From Anaeramoeba flamelloides (Eukaryota; Metamonada; Anaeramoebidae): a stretch of 64,000 nt of DNA. The position numbers were made by a program, and so were the translations under genes. This document shows, in pieces, positions 46,840 through 59,334 of this stretch. Below the pieces are notes generated by a model, which worked only from the letters and a program-made list of their open reading frames with translations, ran no database searches and was not told the DNA's origin. Location of the stretch: NCBI GenBank assembly GCA_027625915.1, contig JANTQA010000015.1, positions 3,377,001-3,441,000 on the forward strand. The letters run 5' to 3'. Each line of letters begins with the position of its first letter. The first letter of the stretch is position 1.

Positions 46840-48070
46840 TCAATTTAAAAGTTTTTACAATCCAAACTTTTAAGGGGGTAAGTAAATTTTTCAAATTTTA
46901 AGTTCCACCATTTATGTGAAACTGAATTCTTCAAATCATTTCTTTAGCAAAACACATTGGTATTTTCATAAATACTAGAGTGGGATATATCCTAGTATAA
47001 TATATTTTCATACCAATAAAAAAAACGGAAATCAAAAAAATGAAAAAATTGATCCAAAAAAAAATAAAAATCATTTATTACTTGATCTTATCTATAAGAT
47101 TTTTCACAATTACTTATTCTTTATTGGGTTTTATTTTTAATTCTTGATGAAAAAAATTTTGTTTGGAAAATTTTTGATAAACAAATTACTTTTTATTTCT
47201 AAAGAATTTCCAAAATGAATTTAAAATCCTATTTTCATTTTATGTCATCTAATTCTAGTTTTAGTTCAGAAAATCAGAGATTTTTTAAATTATTTCGGAG
47301 AATAAGGGTTTATTTGACAAATTAGTTTGATTTTATAATTATTTATTTTCAATTAAAATGAGAACTCAAAAAGATTCTGAATCTGATTGAAATTTTTTCT
47401 TGAATTTTTCAATTATTTTAATTTGTATATTTTGTAACTGTTTTTTGATTCCAAGATTTCAACTCCTTTATTTTTATTTTTGAAATACTACTCTTTGTTT
47501 TGGCTTTTTTTGATAAAAATCTTTTAAAAAAGAATTTTGAAAGCAAATTTATCACAAAAGGTTTTTTAAAATAATAATAAATAGTAATAGGGCGAGAAAT
47601 TCAAGGAAAAAAATAGTTTGTATTCACACAAACTAAGAAGATAAGTAAAACAAACCTTTGAAAATAGTCTTTTATCGATTTTTTTTTTTTCATTCTTGAT
47701 TTCAACAAATTTATTTCGAATTGTGATCTTTCTGATTTGGTCTTCTAAAAGAAAATATTTGTTTTAAATGTACACCCTTTCGGGTTTATTTTTTTAGTTT
47801 ACTGTTTGATTAATTTCAATCGTTCTGATAAACTCATTTCTTGATCCAAAACCAAATTTAATAAAACCAAAAATTTAAACGTAAAAAATTTTCAAAAAAT
47901 TGAAAATTTCAAGATTCAACTCTGAATTACTTTGATTCTTTTCACAAATAGACTAGTGAATGGTGTTTTGGTTTCAAAGTTTCAATATTTGGTGGCACTC
48001 AAAAAAATATTTTTTCAGTAATGTAAACACAATTAAAATTTTTTAAAATGGTAAAATGTACTTACTTCCT
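46840..48070 (+). repeat. Dispersed repeat family B, copy 2
   Basis: Collinear with 3615-4870 (see that entry). It lies upstream of the M20 gene. Copies are strongly diverged, implying an old duplication or transposition. Confidence 0.6.
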
Positions 48071-48426
48071 TAAAAACATTACAATTTGAACAATTTTCCA
48101 CTTTTCGGTTTTCATAATGAGAGTTTCAGGTTTTTGAAAAGCCAACAAGTATTTTTCGATTGATAACTTTAAAAAATTTTAATTAAATCTCAAAAGGTTA
48201 TCTTTTGTTAATTATTTTTTTTACTCTTTTTTAGGATTTTAAAAGTTTGTATCAAGTATTTGAAATTTGAATGGATATGAAAGAATATCATTGACTGAAA
48301 TCTTGTATAATATCAGTTTGAAAGTTCAAAACAGTCTTGAAAGGATTCGTATGGATTGTACTATTCTTGACGTGTTAAAAACAAAAATTACTTTAGGTGG
48401 ACATTTAAAAATCAGTGAAAAACTAT

Positions 48427-49660
48427 ATGTCCTTAATAAAATTAAGCACTATTTTTTTCTGATTAAAATTTTTCGAATCTAAGTTTCATACTTAATTCAA
48501 TTAAACACTGGGATAAATTTTTTTAGAATAAAAACACTCTCAACTTTTGAATATCAAAATTATTTTTTGAAATTACTGTACACTTTTTGATTTTTTTTTG
48601 GGAAAAATTGGAGTTGAGAAAAGTTTGAAATCAAAGAAAAAGTTAATATATTAAATTAGAATGCTTTTCCAGAGAGTTTATCTTTTTTAGTTTAACTTTT
48701 TTTTAATTTTACCATTTAAAACTAAAAAAAATATTTGAGGACCAAATTAATGCCTTTTGTGAAAAGAAATTTCCCATAATTTAGAATTTATTTTAGTAAA
48801 TGAGTTAAAACAAGATACTGAATCTAAAAATATACCTAATTTCAAGTTTGAATTCAATGATTTTGGCAAAAAATGTTTTCAAGAAAAAGCTAAATTGAAA
48901 CTTTATTTATTTTTATTTTTTCATTTAGTTTTTTTAGTTGTATTAATGGAAAGTATTTGATCAGTTTTCCATTTTTAGTGTTTTTTGGTTCGTAGGGACA
49001 TATTGATGCAGTGAAATCTTTAAATCAACAAAAAAATTATAAAGATCAAGCATTGTTTAATATGTCCTTAATAAAATTAAGCACTATTTTTTTTTCTGAT
49101 TAATATTTTTCGAAATTTAGAACTAACTTAATTCAATTAACCACTGTGATAATTTTTTTTAGAATAAAAACACTCTCAACTTTTGAATATCGAAAATATT
49201 TTTTGGAATTAGTGTGCACTTTTTTTTTTTTTTTTTTGAAAAATTTGGGTTGAGAAAAGTTTTAAATAAAAGAATAAGTTAATATATTAAATTAGAATGC
49301 TTTTCCAGAAAGTTTATCCTTTTAGTTTCACTTTTTTTTTATTTTACCATTTAAAACTAAAAAAAACATTTGAGGACCAAATTAGTGCCTTTTGTGAAAA
49401 GAAAATTCCCCCATAATTTAGAATTTGTTTTTTGTAAATGAGTTAAAACAAGATAGTGTATCTAAAAATATACATAATTTCAAGGTTGAAATCAATGATT
49501 TTCGCAAAAAAATGTTTTCAAGAAAAAGCTAAATTGAAACTTTATTTATTTTTATTTTATCATTTTGTTTTTTTAATTGTATTAATGGAAAGCATTTGAT
49601 CAGTTTTTCATTTTTAGTGTTTTTTGGGTCGTAGGGACATATCATGTTTCCCAAAGTGTG
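48427..49660 (+). repeat. Tandem duplication of a ~600 bp unit
   Basis: 48427-49010 and 49062-49640 are direct copies: TATGTCCTTAATAAAATTAAGCACT starts both, AATAAAAACACTCTCAACTTTTGAATATC follows in both, and both end CATTTTTAGTGTTTTTTGG.TCGTAGGGACATA. Period about 635 bp, similarity high. There is no conserved open frame. Confidence 0.85.
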
Positions 49661-51122
49661 TGGAAATTAAACTTATCCAATAGAAAATTGAAAAGTGGAA
49701 TAAACTTTGATATGTTTATAAATCAAAATTCAATTAATTTGTTTCTTGACTAGAGTTAATTTAGATTTTGGATTTTTTTCATTTTGAATAAGTTTTATAC
49801 AAATTTAATTTTCATTCGTTTTGTGGTAAGTAATATTCAAACTAAAATATAATTTTTAGCCCCAATAAATTAAAAGGTTTTGATCAATTTAAGCAAAGAA
49901 CAAAGAATTAAATGTGGTTAATTCAAAATATAATATATGATTTTTTTGTTCCTATTCCTATGTAACATTCATTTCACCACCCAGTGGTATATCTAATTTC
50001 AAATTAATTTTGAAGGTCAATTCCTTGATCTTTTAAGTAAAATTTAAATTGGGATGTAATTTGTTAAAAATTTTTAGTAATTTCCAAATTTTTATAAACA
50101 TTTTTCAAAATTATAAAATTACCTCTAAAATTGACAATATTTTTTGAGATGAAAAATGTATACATTTAATTGTTTCATTTCTCTTATTTCTTTTTTAATA
50201 ATAGAACTTTTATAAAATCAATATTATATTTGCTTAATATTTATTAACCATTCCTTTGGCCTTGAAAAGTAGAGATATGTGCAGACAAAAGAAACATGAT
50301 TTTTACTTTGAAACACATGATAAATAGTTTGTTTTTACCATAGAGTTTTGGTTATCCTTTAATAGATATACATTTAATGTTTTTTTGTATCTTGCAGCAT
50401 TATTTCCAACCCCGAGAGAGTATAAAATATGAATAGTCCTTAAGAATTATGTATTTTTTTTTTTTCCTGCTTCAGTGTTGACTTCTCTAAACTGGTTAAA
50501 AACTTTTAAATTTTATAGATCTGAATGCTGTTTCAAATTCAATGTTCTGTATTCAAGTTAATTCATGAAGTAGCATTTTATTGAATGTTCTCAGAAAAGT
50601 AAATTTTAAATTTCCGAAGACAGTCCTCTTTGGGGTTTAAACAAGTAGAACCAGATAAATTTCAGAAGAGATCAAATTCCTTTAATAGATTATTTCTTTG
50701 ACATCACCAGATATAACCGAGGAGATAATAAATCTTAGTTAATGTCCCAAAAGTGTTTGGATTAAAAAAAGATGAGAAAGCCAACGTAGAAGAATTTACA
50801 GGCTTCCAAAAACAAATAGAAAATAAAAGTAAAAGGTTGATAATTTTTTTTTTTGATCATTGGGATTAAATTTAAACTCTATTATTGAAAAAAGTCAATT
50901 TCTAAAATGGAAAAGGTAACTTATTTAAAATTGATGCTTAGCAAAGTTAAAATAAGGATAGCTGAAACATCTATTAGCACGAAAGTGTTTTTTTCTGAAT
51001 TTTTTATGATTTTGTGGAACTTTTACTTGAAAAGGAATCACCCAGATTGAACAAAATATTTAATTTTCAAAATTTGTAACAAAAAAATTGAGATTAATAG
51101 TTTTATTTGTTTTATTATTTAT
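49661..51122. other. AT-rich intergenic stretch
   Basis: No coding, RNA or repeat signal was recognised. Confidence 0.4.
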
Positions 51123-52084
51123 TTATTGGCAAGTTAATAATATTTTTAACATCACAAGCCCATAAATCACAGCAAATATTATTTGAAAAACGATTGATGC
51201 GGTGTAACCATTAGTGTCGGCTTGTAATTGGAGAACAACTTCTGGATAAGTAGTATTGGAACTAGAATATTTCCAGCCCTTTTCAACGTAGCATATAATG
51301 CTATCCCCATTATTGGGTGCGGCTGTTAGTATATTTATATTATTGTATTGGGTGAAAGGATAGCGGACATAAGGCTAAAATTTTATTAAATAATAATTAT
51401 TATAATAATGGTAATGATGATTTTAATATGCAAATAATAAAAATAGAATTCGATTAAAATAAATGATTCAATATTAAATATGATTAAAGTATTTTTTTAT
51501 GTGTAATAAAAATAATTGTGAAAATAAAAATAATACAATATAAAAATTTGGATTTGATGTCATTTCTGTTTCAGGGGATATCTCTAACTTCAGATAAAGA
51601 AATGTATTTGAATATTGATCAGCATATCTTGAATTTTTACCAACTATGTTCGGATCAGCATTCTCTCCTTTCAATAATATAAAAGGGCACTGGTAACCAC
51701 TGTAGCAATATCTATTTTTCAATATTATAGTTTAATTGAAGAATCGATTTTGATATTATTAAAATCAGAAAAAAAAAATAGGGAGTGTAATTATTAATAA
51801 TGAAAACTATTGGAAAAGAAGAAGAAAAAAAAGGTTGGAGGGGATAAGATTTACGGGCAAGATGTTGTTTTTTTATAATCAATTACCGAGCAAGTCCTTT
51901 GTTCTAGTCTATCTTTTTGTAATTTTGCCTTTCGGTTTATGGGTAAATTTAAAACTAAAATTAAAAAAGTTAGTGAAAGTATTGTGAAAAGAATCCATCT
52001 TTTATCCCCCCTTTTTGCTCTTTGTATCGGAATAATAATGGAAGAAAATGGGAAAAGCACTATAATTGTTGGTATTTTTAAAAT
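51123..52084 (-). CDS. Unknown multi-pass membrane protein with Cys-rich loop (5' end not found)
   Basis: Three exons joined by phase-consistent GT-AG introns: 52084-51855, 51711-51537 and 51374-51123 (introns 143 and 162 bp), 218 visible residues. A hydrophobic stretch (IIVLFPFSSIIIPI) and a clear helix (WILFTILSLTFLILVLNLPI) precede a ~140-residue loop. The loop opens with a cysteine cluster (RTCSVIDYKKTTSCPYCYSG, then YQCPF) and holds one more Cys (IICYVEKGW) before a last helix ending LLTCQ. No ATG precedes the first exon in frame, so a 5' exon is missing; an alternative acceptor is at 52062-52063. Two terminal helices around a Cys loop recall channel accessory subunits, but I do not claim that family. 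Confidence 0.65.
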
Positions 52085-52382
52085 CTATTTATGATTTTTT
52101 TTTTTTTTTTTTTTTTTTGGTGGTAATAAGGGGGATAGTATAATAACGGAATAAAAAGAGAAAGAAAAGGAAAAAAAGTTTTGGAAATTAATAAATTTAT
52201 TTCGGTTTAGAAATTACAAAAAAAAATAAAACAAAAGCGAAAAATGTGAAAATATGATTGATTTGTATTTTTTATTTTTGTATAATTATTTTTCCCATTT
52301 TGAGTTTATTTTTCTGGAATTAAAACAATATTTTATTTTTCAACTTTGGTCTTTCAGAAAATTTTATTTAAAATAATGTCAA

Positions 52383-52417
<35 letters not shown>

Positions 52418-52540
52418 CAATTTATACTTAATTTTGCTTTACGAGATGTTATTATTAGTATTACAATAAAAATTGGCAAGATACAATTTTTTGATAAAAC
52501 TTTTCTTCGGTTTTTTTATTCATTGATCTTATTTAGTCCA

Positions 52541-52932
52541 CATGTGCAAAAATGATTTCATAATTTTTCATGGTTTTTTGATAAAATTGTGATTTTTTCA
52601 TTATCTGTGATACTTTTGTGGTGTGTGTACAAAGGTAAAGAAACTTTTCAGTATATTTAATGTTTTAAATGACAATAAATTCCATTTAATAAATCATTGA
52701 AGATTTTTGGGTTTGTTTGATTTTGGATAAAGTGATTTCGATTTACTCTTGAGGTTTCTTCCCCAGATAACATCCTTTCTTTTTTAAATACAATAGAATG
52801 TTACTGAATACATCTAATATACTGTCAAGTTTCCTGAACCTTGAGGGCATACCACAAAAGTATCACAGATAATGAAAAAATCATAATTTTGTCAAAAAAT
52901 CATGAAAAATTATGAAATCATTTTTGAACATG
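52541..52932. mobile_element. Foldback MITE family M4 (~390 bp)
   Basis: The left arm (52541-52623) and right arm (52850-52932) are complementary over ~80 bp: CATGTGCAAAAATGATTTCA...TTATCTGTGATACTTTTGTG on the left, CACAAAAGTATCACAGATAA...TGATTTCATAATTTTTCATG-type sequence mirrored on the right. The spacer is ~225 bp. There is no coding capacity. Confidence 0.8.
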
Positions 52933-54069
52933 AGGATTGGTTTAGAAATTTTAAAAATAAAATTTAATAGTTAATTTTATACAATATATCAAATTTTTCT
53001 CTTAATACTAAATTGACAAAACAACATAACTCTGAAAATTTTTTCAAAAAAAAAAATCTCTAAATTTTGTATTTTTGAAATACACTCATATAATAAACAT
53101 TATTATACATAAAAATTTTGAAAAAGGTTTACAACTTTAATAGTTTAATTTTAATTGAAAAAAAAAATGAAAATTTTCAGTATTATTTTTTACATTTTTA
53201 ATTGTAAAAATGTTGAAATTTTTATTTGACTTAGTAGAGAGATTATTTGTATCTATTTTTTGTAAATAGTCTAAAAAGAATCATATTTTTCAATTTTAAA
53301 ATAAAATATTTCTTTCAAAAGATATCGCTAAATTAAATTGAAAAACTTGTTTTTTTTTCTATTTTTTGGAATATTTTTTGTCATTTTATTTTTTTCCATG
53401 TTTGAGTTTTTTTATATATTCCATATTTTTTTTCTGCAAATTGTTTTAACATTTATTCTTTTTTCTTCCTTAATGTTCAATCAAAAATCATTCGTTGATT
53501 ACAACTAATTTTTTTCATTAAATAAATACCCCAAAAATAGGTGTTTTTTTCAAAAGTCGGTAATTCTGTAAAGGGGGTATTAGAATCTTCATGAGTTTAA
53601 TAGTTGTTTTTTCTTAATTACATAAAATTATCATAACTTTGAAAAAATAATTTCTAAAAGATGTATAACTGAAATCCAATATCTAGTTTTGGTTAACTTT
53701 AATTTTCTCGGTTTTTTTTTTCCTTGTAGTGGGGTTAAAAAAAAATGTTATACAAAAAGGATCTGATTTTAAATAATTATTACAATCCATAAAAGTATTT
53801 CAAAAGGGATCTCAATATCATTTTTCTTTTTTTTTATTATCTATTTCTTTGATTATTTAAGATATAAGTTTTCTCGAAAAAAAAAAGTACCGTTTTAATT
53901 TTGAAATGAGGATGGGGGTTACAAAGCCAGAATGCCGATATTTTAAACAACAGTAAGCTTGTTACACTTTTTTTTTTTTTTTTTGATATAAAGTTCTAAA
54001 TGAAATTAAGCCAAATTAATGAATAGTATTATAGAAAATAGTGTCGCTCTTAGAATTAACATTAGACTG
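52933..54069. other. AT-rich intergenic stretch
   Basis: Nothing recognisable apart from homopolymer runs. Confidence 0.4.
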
Positions 54070-54690
54070 AAAAAACTAAACAATTTTTCAAAAATTTTGG
54101 CTCGCTATACAATGGTAATGGAAGTTGTTTTGAGGGTTTATACTATATTCTTATCAAATAAATATTTTCAAATTTTTGTATCAGAATCATTTTTTCTAAT
54201 TTTGCAAATTTTTGTTTTTCTTTTTCTTTTTCTTTTTCTTTTTTTTGAAACTTTTTTTTGAAACTTTTTTTTTTTGTAAAAAAGATCATGTTGAAAAAAA
54301 AAAGAGATCTTCGAAAAGACCAATAATCATAACAAAATTGAGAAAATGTAATGTCTTTTAATCGAATTTAATTATTAGTAAAAAATTTTCTTTTTAACCT
54401 TTTTTTCAGTTAAAGTCCAGTAATAAAAAATCAGTAATACTCATTTCAAAAATTGTGACTCAGTTTTTTTTAGTTTTTGGTTTTATTTTTTTTTTTAATA
54501 TTTAAAATATCAGGTTTTTCTATTTAGAATGATTTAAAAGTGATTTACAAATCAGATTTAATTATCACTTATTCTTGAATAATAAGGGATACATATACAT
54601 ATATATATATATATATCCTAGATTTCAATTTATTATTTCAGGTGAGTCACAATTTTTGAAATGGTGTTTATTTATGAAAAAATAATCTAA
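54070..54690 (+). repeat. Dispersed repeat family E, copy 2 (uninterrupted)
   Basis: Matches 21598-22165 plus 23897-23970, with only a short TA tract (54600-54618) where the other copy carries the CACAG element. The 80-codon frame inside is not conserved. Confidence 0.75.
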
Positions 54691-55304
54691 AAACAAAAAA
54701 ATTATTTCTAAACCTTCAAGAAAATGAAATGTCAAAAAAGTATAAAAAAAATTTAAAAAATTTGCGTGTTTCTAAATGAATTAATCAGTTTTATTTGAGT
54801 TGTTTTGTCAAATACTAGATTGCTCTTGGTTGAAAAATAAATTGAACTAATTTTTCATTCAACTTTTCTAAAATTATTTTTCATCGATCTAATCAAAATT
54901 TCAACACTCATAATATTTTAAAATCTGTTATTTTTCAAATTCTCCTTTAAGTTTATTGGGATTAATTGATTTATTTTAATTCTTGTAACTTTTTTTTTTT
55001 TTTTTTTTTTTTTCGTTAAAAGCTGATTGAAAATTTTGTTTCATTTGTGTTTCAATTAATTGTAAAAATTTACAGTTTTTGGAAATTTAAAAAAAAAAAA
55101 AAAACATAAGAGATCTTTTTTCAAAAAATAGTCTTGATTGAAGAGTCAATCTCAAAATTAAAAGAAACTTCATTTTCAATTTTTCTTATTTTTAGAAAAA
55201 AAAAGAATTTTCAAATGATTGGAATTTAATTATTTTGGCTAATAATAAAAACTTCTTTTATGATCTGGAAAAAAATTAAATAAAAGAATCAACAAGTAAA
55301 CTAA

Positions 55305-55830
55305 AATTCAGAATTTTCCGCACAGTTAAAACGGTACAAAGAATCAAAATAATATAATTTCATTCAAATTGGAAATAATTTTGATTTTTGTAAAATATGA
55401 AAATCATTTTTTTCATCTTTGAGTTTTTTGTTTTCATTTCATTTTTTGAATTACCGAACTTGTTTCGTTAGATCAAAATTTTTTTGAATAGTTGATATTA
55501 GGTTAAATTTGAGTTCTTTAAAATAGAAGAACTCAAATAAAATTATTCAATGGTATCTAACCATTTGATCGATCAATAATTCCTAATAGAATTTAAATAA
55601 ATTTACCAATTCATTTTTTGTGGTCCTCTCTCCAAAGTTTTTGGCACACCCATGATTTATTTGTATTGATAATTATTTTATTTATTGATTTGTGAGCATT
55701 GTAATTTCTAAATAAGTGAACATTTCAATTAGTGAATGGTTCTAATTTGATGTTTCTCTTAGAATTGATTAAATAGGATTGTTTTTTTTTTAAAATTGAA
55801 TTTTGGTGTGTTAAAAATTTGGAATGGAGT
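55305..55830 (+). repeat. Dispersed repeat family A, copy 4
   Basis: Starts TTTTCCGCACAGTTAAAACG and ends GGAATGGAGTTTATATT. The closest relative is 26305-26835. Confidence 0.8.
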
Positions 55831-56389
55831 TTATATTAAATTGAAAAAAAAAAAAAAAAAACAAGATTTGTAACTTTTAAATTCAAAAAAAAATTACTAT
55901 TTTTTTTTTTCGTTCTGGGTAACTATTTAAAAGTTTGTTTAATTTACTCAACTTTTGTAAAAGAAAACACAGTTAAGGGTTTAGTTATTTACCGTGGATT
56001 TGCTCCATATTTGTGGAGTGACTTGAAACCAAAAAGGTATTGTAAAATTGCCCTTCTTTTGATTGACAAAATTCAAATAACAAATAAAAAAAATTTGATA
56101 TCATCTCAGGGCAAAAAATCAATTCAAAAAAAAAAGTTAAAAAACATAAACAATTCCAAAAAATCAAAATTTAAAAAAAAAAATTACTTGTTTGAAATTT
56201 CCAAAGGGTTAATTTTTTTCAATTTAAAACAAACTGTTTTCTTCGATTACACAATCAATTTAATTCAATTTAATATGGTTTGTGGTTATTTTGTAACTAC
56301 TCTCTATATTCGACCAAGTAAGGATTTTGGAGTTTTCTTGTTTTGAAAAAATAACTCTTTTTGTAATTGAAAAAAAATGAAAAAAAATC
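55831..56389. other. AT-rich intergenic stretch
   Basis: Includes the overlapping frames 56011-56346 (+) and 55985-56167 (-). Both are Lys/Phe-rich and lack any other support. Confidence 0.4.
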
Positions 56390-56640
56390 ATCCATATCTC
56401 AAAAAGCTTCAAAGAACGAAACTTCAAAACTAACACGTTTGTTTTCAAAAATATATATTCTAACCATTCTAATTGGAAATTGAGGGTCGCTATTTGGCAC
56501 TTTTTTCGAAAAATGTCCTCTTTTTTGATTGTTGATTTTTGGAGATCGATCGCGCTTCACATGTTGGTTAGTTTTTGATTCTTATTAGGCACTAGGTCTC
56601 ATAAAAATTATAAATTATTTTTGACCGTAATTACCGGACT
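56390..56640 (+). repeat. Dispersed repeat family D, copy 2
   Basis: Inverted relative to 9650-9870. It abuts the left end of the TTAA foldback element at 56642. Confidence 0.7.
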
Positions 56641-56641
56641 C

Positions 56642-57200
56642 TTAAGGTTTACAATCCCTGAAACTGGAAAAAAGATTATCTTGTATTGGGTGTGGCAACT
56701 TGTTATTTTGGTTCTTAGCTGATCGATCCACAACTAAGTTTGGATCGTATAGGTGGTTGAAAAAGGCTATTTTTGACATTTTATTTTTTTTTTTCCGAAA
56801 TCCAGATTGATGAGTCTAAGATTAATTAATTGGAAGATATTTAATTAGTAATTGAGTTTTTTGTTTTCTGTATTGAAATTTTTATTTACGCTTTATATTA
56901 TTTGATGCTTGTAAAAAAAAGTTTTTTTATTTACTCCTAATTCTGTAAAAGGAAAATGATAATTTCAATTTACAACCCAAAAATTAACAATTACTAATTA
57001 AATACCTTCCAATCATTTAATCTTAGACTCATCAATTTGGATTTCGGAAAAAAAAAAATAAAATGTCAAAAATAGCCTTTTTCAACCACCTATACGATCC
57101 AAACTTAGTTGTGGATCGATCAGCTAAGAACCAAAATAACAAGTTGCCACACCCAATACAAGATAATCTTTTTTCCAGTTTCAGGGATTGTAAACCTTAA
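56642..57200. mobile_element. Long foldback element with TTAA ends (~560 bp)
   Basis: Arms of ~220 bp (56642-56862 and 56985-57200) are nearly perfect reverse complements around a ~120 bp spacer. The ends read TTAAGGTTTACAATCCCTGA and its complement. TTAA at both tips fits a piggyBac-type target, though it is also part of the palindrome. Arm identity is high, so insertion or arm conversion is recent compared with the other repeats. Confidence 0.85.
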
Positions 57201-57457
57201 TGATTATCGATAATATTTCAAAAAAAAAAAAAAACTTAATTCCCAGAATTGCTCGATTGGGTTGTGAATTTTAATGTTTTTTATTTGGATTTAAGTTGAT
57301 AGCCCACATTATAATTTAAAATGAGAGATTAAAAAAAAACTTGAAATATACATTATGGATTTTTCACAAGTTTTTTTTCGGATAAGACAAACAAACAAAA
57401 AAATATAAAAGAACCATTAAGTTAACCTTTTCTAATTTTCCAGAGTGTAAATAGTCC

Positions 57458-59334
57458 CTAACCAAGTATGAAATCTCGATACCTGGGATTGCAAATTAAT
57501 GTGTTGTTCAAAAAATACGATGAGATCTTAAATTTAGACAAATTGAATCGAGAATAAAAAGTTAACTTACCTTCACAAAAGTTGAGCTATCACCATTTGC
57601 CAGTATTGGGAAACTGAACACCAACCAAAGAATTATCATAAATGCTGTTGCGGATTCTTTACCACTATTTTTGAAATCTGGGAAAAGTTTGACTTCGTTT
57701 TCATTTTTCGGATTTACCCAACAAGAAAAGAATCCAATTTTTCGATCTACAATATACTTTGGCTTGCATAAGTCAATTGATTTTGCTTTAATTATTTTTG
57801 AATCTTTTCCGTGGTAATAAATTTCCTTTTTAGTGGTAAAATAAAAAAAGATCCTTAAGGGTTGGTTAGTGTCTTTGATCTTGAATTTTGTGATGTCTTG
57901 CTTAAAAAAACAAGAAAAAGAAACGAAAAACAAACATTTTCAAATTCTGTGTATCTAGTATTACAATCATTATTGATCAACTCCCATTCATAACTTTGGA
58001 CCAATGTGGGCATCGAGATTGAAAACAACGTAAAAAAAGATCCCCATGCTAAAATAAAGAAGATCAACACAGTTTTTTTGGCTTTAGTACTATTGTTGTT
58101 ATTAATATTGTTGTTATTAATATTGTTCTCCATCACAGGTATTCCATTCTCTTCATGTCGTTCCAATTCCAGTACAGAAATGGGATTGCTTGTTTTATTT
58201 TCATCAACTAAAAGTGGTTGTTTTTGAAAACATTGATTAATTTATTTTTTTTGTAAAATTTGAATAGAGTGAAGAACTCTTCCCAAACAGCCAAAACACA
58301 AAGTTTAAATGATTCATCACAAAAGTGTTTTATTTAAGTTTTTAACCTTTTTAAAAACTTGTTATTTTTTTTATTATTTCGAAGGGAGAAAATTAATTTC
58401 CTTAAACAAATGTTAGGTTTTCCAGAATTCGAAAGAATGGAGTTAAATCAAAGTTTCTACGCATATCCCTTTGAATTCTGTAAACCGCCGTTAGGTTTTT
58501 TTTACTTTTTGTGTTTATTTGTAAAATCTATAGATTTTTGTGAGGTTTTTTTTACTTTTCGAAAAAATTATAAGAAAATTTATTAAAATTTTCAGTTTAT
58601 TTCAAAAATTAAAAAAAACCTAGGCACTCTACACGGCACTTTTGTTAGGTTTTTTGAAATTTAAGAAATAGATTGGAAAATTTCAAAAATTTACAGTTTA
58701 TTTCAAAAATTACAAAAAACCTGCCGCTAGGTTTTCTTGAGTTTTCTGTTTATTCGGAAAATCAATTGATTTTAGAGAAAACAGAAAACCTCAAGAAAAC
58801 TGAACGTCACTTAACGACATTCTACGGCACTTGATGACACTTTTGTTTTATTTCTAAATTTTTGTTTCGAAATTTCAAGAAAGAATCATAATTTTCTTGA
58901 TCATTTACCAATGACAAGATAAATAGTGAACCTTTATTTCGTGAATAAGAGCAAATCTATTACTCTTATGTTTTTTTGTTAATTTGAATTCATTCAAAAA
59001 CTTACTGTTTTTTTGTTTGGAAAGGGATCTAGATTAAAAATTATTGAAAAAAATTACTCTTGTTGTCAAATTCTTCGAGGACAATGTCTTCGCTATTTGG
59101 TGGTTTTTGATTGGTAATTGGTGTAACACTTGCCATCATTCTTGCGTGTTGAAAAAGAATCCCTGAGGGCTCAGTGTGGGGATAATCCCTTGGGAGTTTT
59201 GAAAGAAGAAATTCCATTGCGTCTTGTTCTTCTTGGCTTGCAAGAAGACCCAGAGCAACTGACTGATCCTCTAGGATCCTATAATTTTCTTTGTTCTGAA
59301 TTAACCTTATGAATTCTTCGACTTTGGAATCCAT
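57458..59334 (-). CDS. Unknown two-pass membrane protein, four exons
   Basis: Exons 59334-59058 (starts MDSKVEEFIRLIQNK), 58207-57936, 57900-57571 and 57526-57458. Phases 1, 0 and 0 agree at each junction (AAGA|GTAATT to TTTTAG; AAT|GTTTGT to TTTAAG; AAG|GTAAGT to TTTAAG). A second possible last exon (57482-57432, acceptor CCCAG) also fits. Intron sizes are 850, 35 and 44 bp. The product is about 310-315 residues: a ~135-residue cytosolic N-terminus with an Asn run, helix 1 (about 138-160), a ~110-residue loop with Cys near 174, 228 and 243, helix 2 (about 269-284) and a short tail. No family recognised. Topology is loosely like the gene at 51123-52084. The first intron contains a P repeat. 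Confidence 0.75.
58385..58845. repeat. Hairpin module repeat P (intron copy)
   Basis: Hairpins TTCCAGAATTCGAAAGAATG / CTTTGAATTCTGTAAAC (58418-58485), paired ACTTTTCGAAAAAATTATAAG-type arms (58550-58615), and GTTTTCTTGAGTTTTCTGTT / AAACAGAAAACCTCAAGAAA (58730-58800). Boundary words are CTAGGCACTCTACACGGCAC and CATTCTACGGCACTTGATG. Confidence 0.8.

Noticed and set aside
48427-49660. Direct repeats considered as paired long terminal repeats
   Set aside because: Only about 50 bp separate the copies and no coding region or primer site lies between; a simple tandem duplication explains it.
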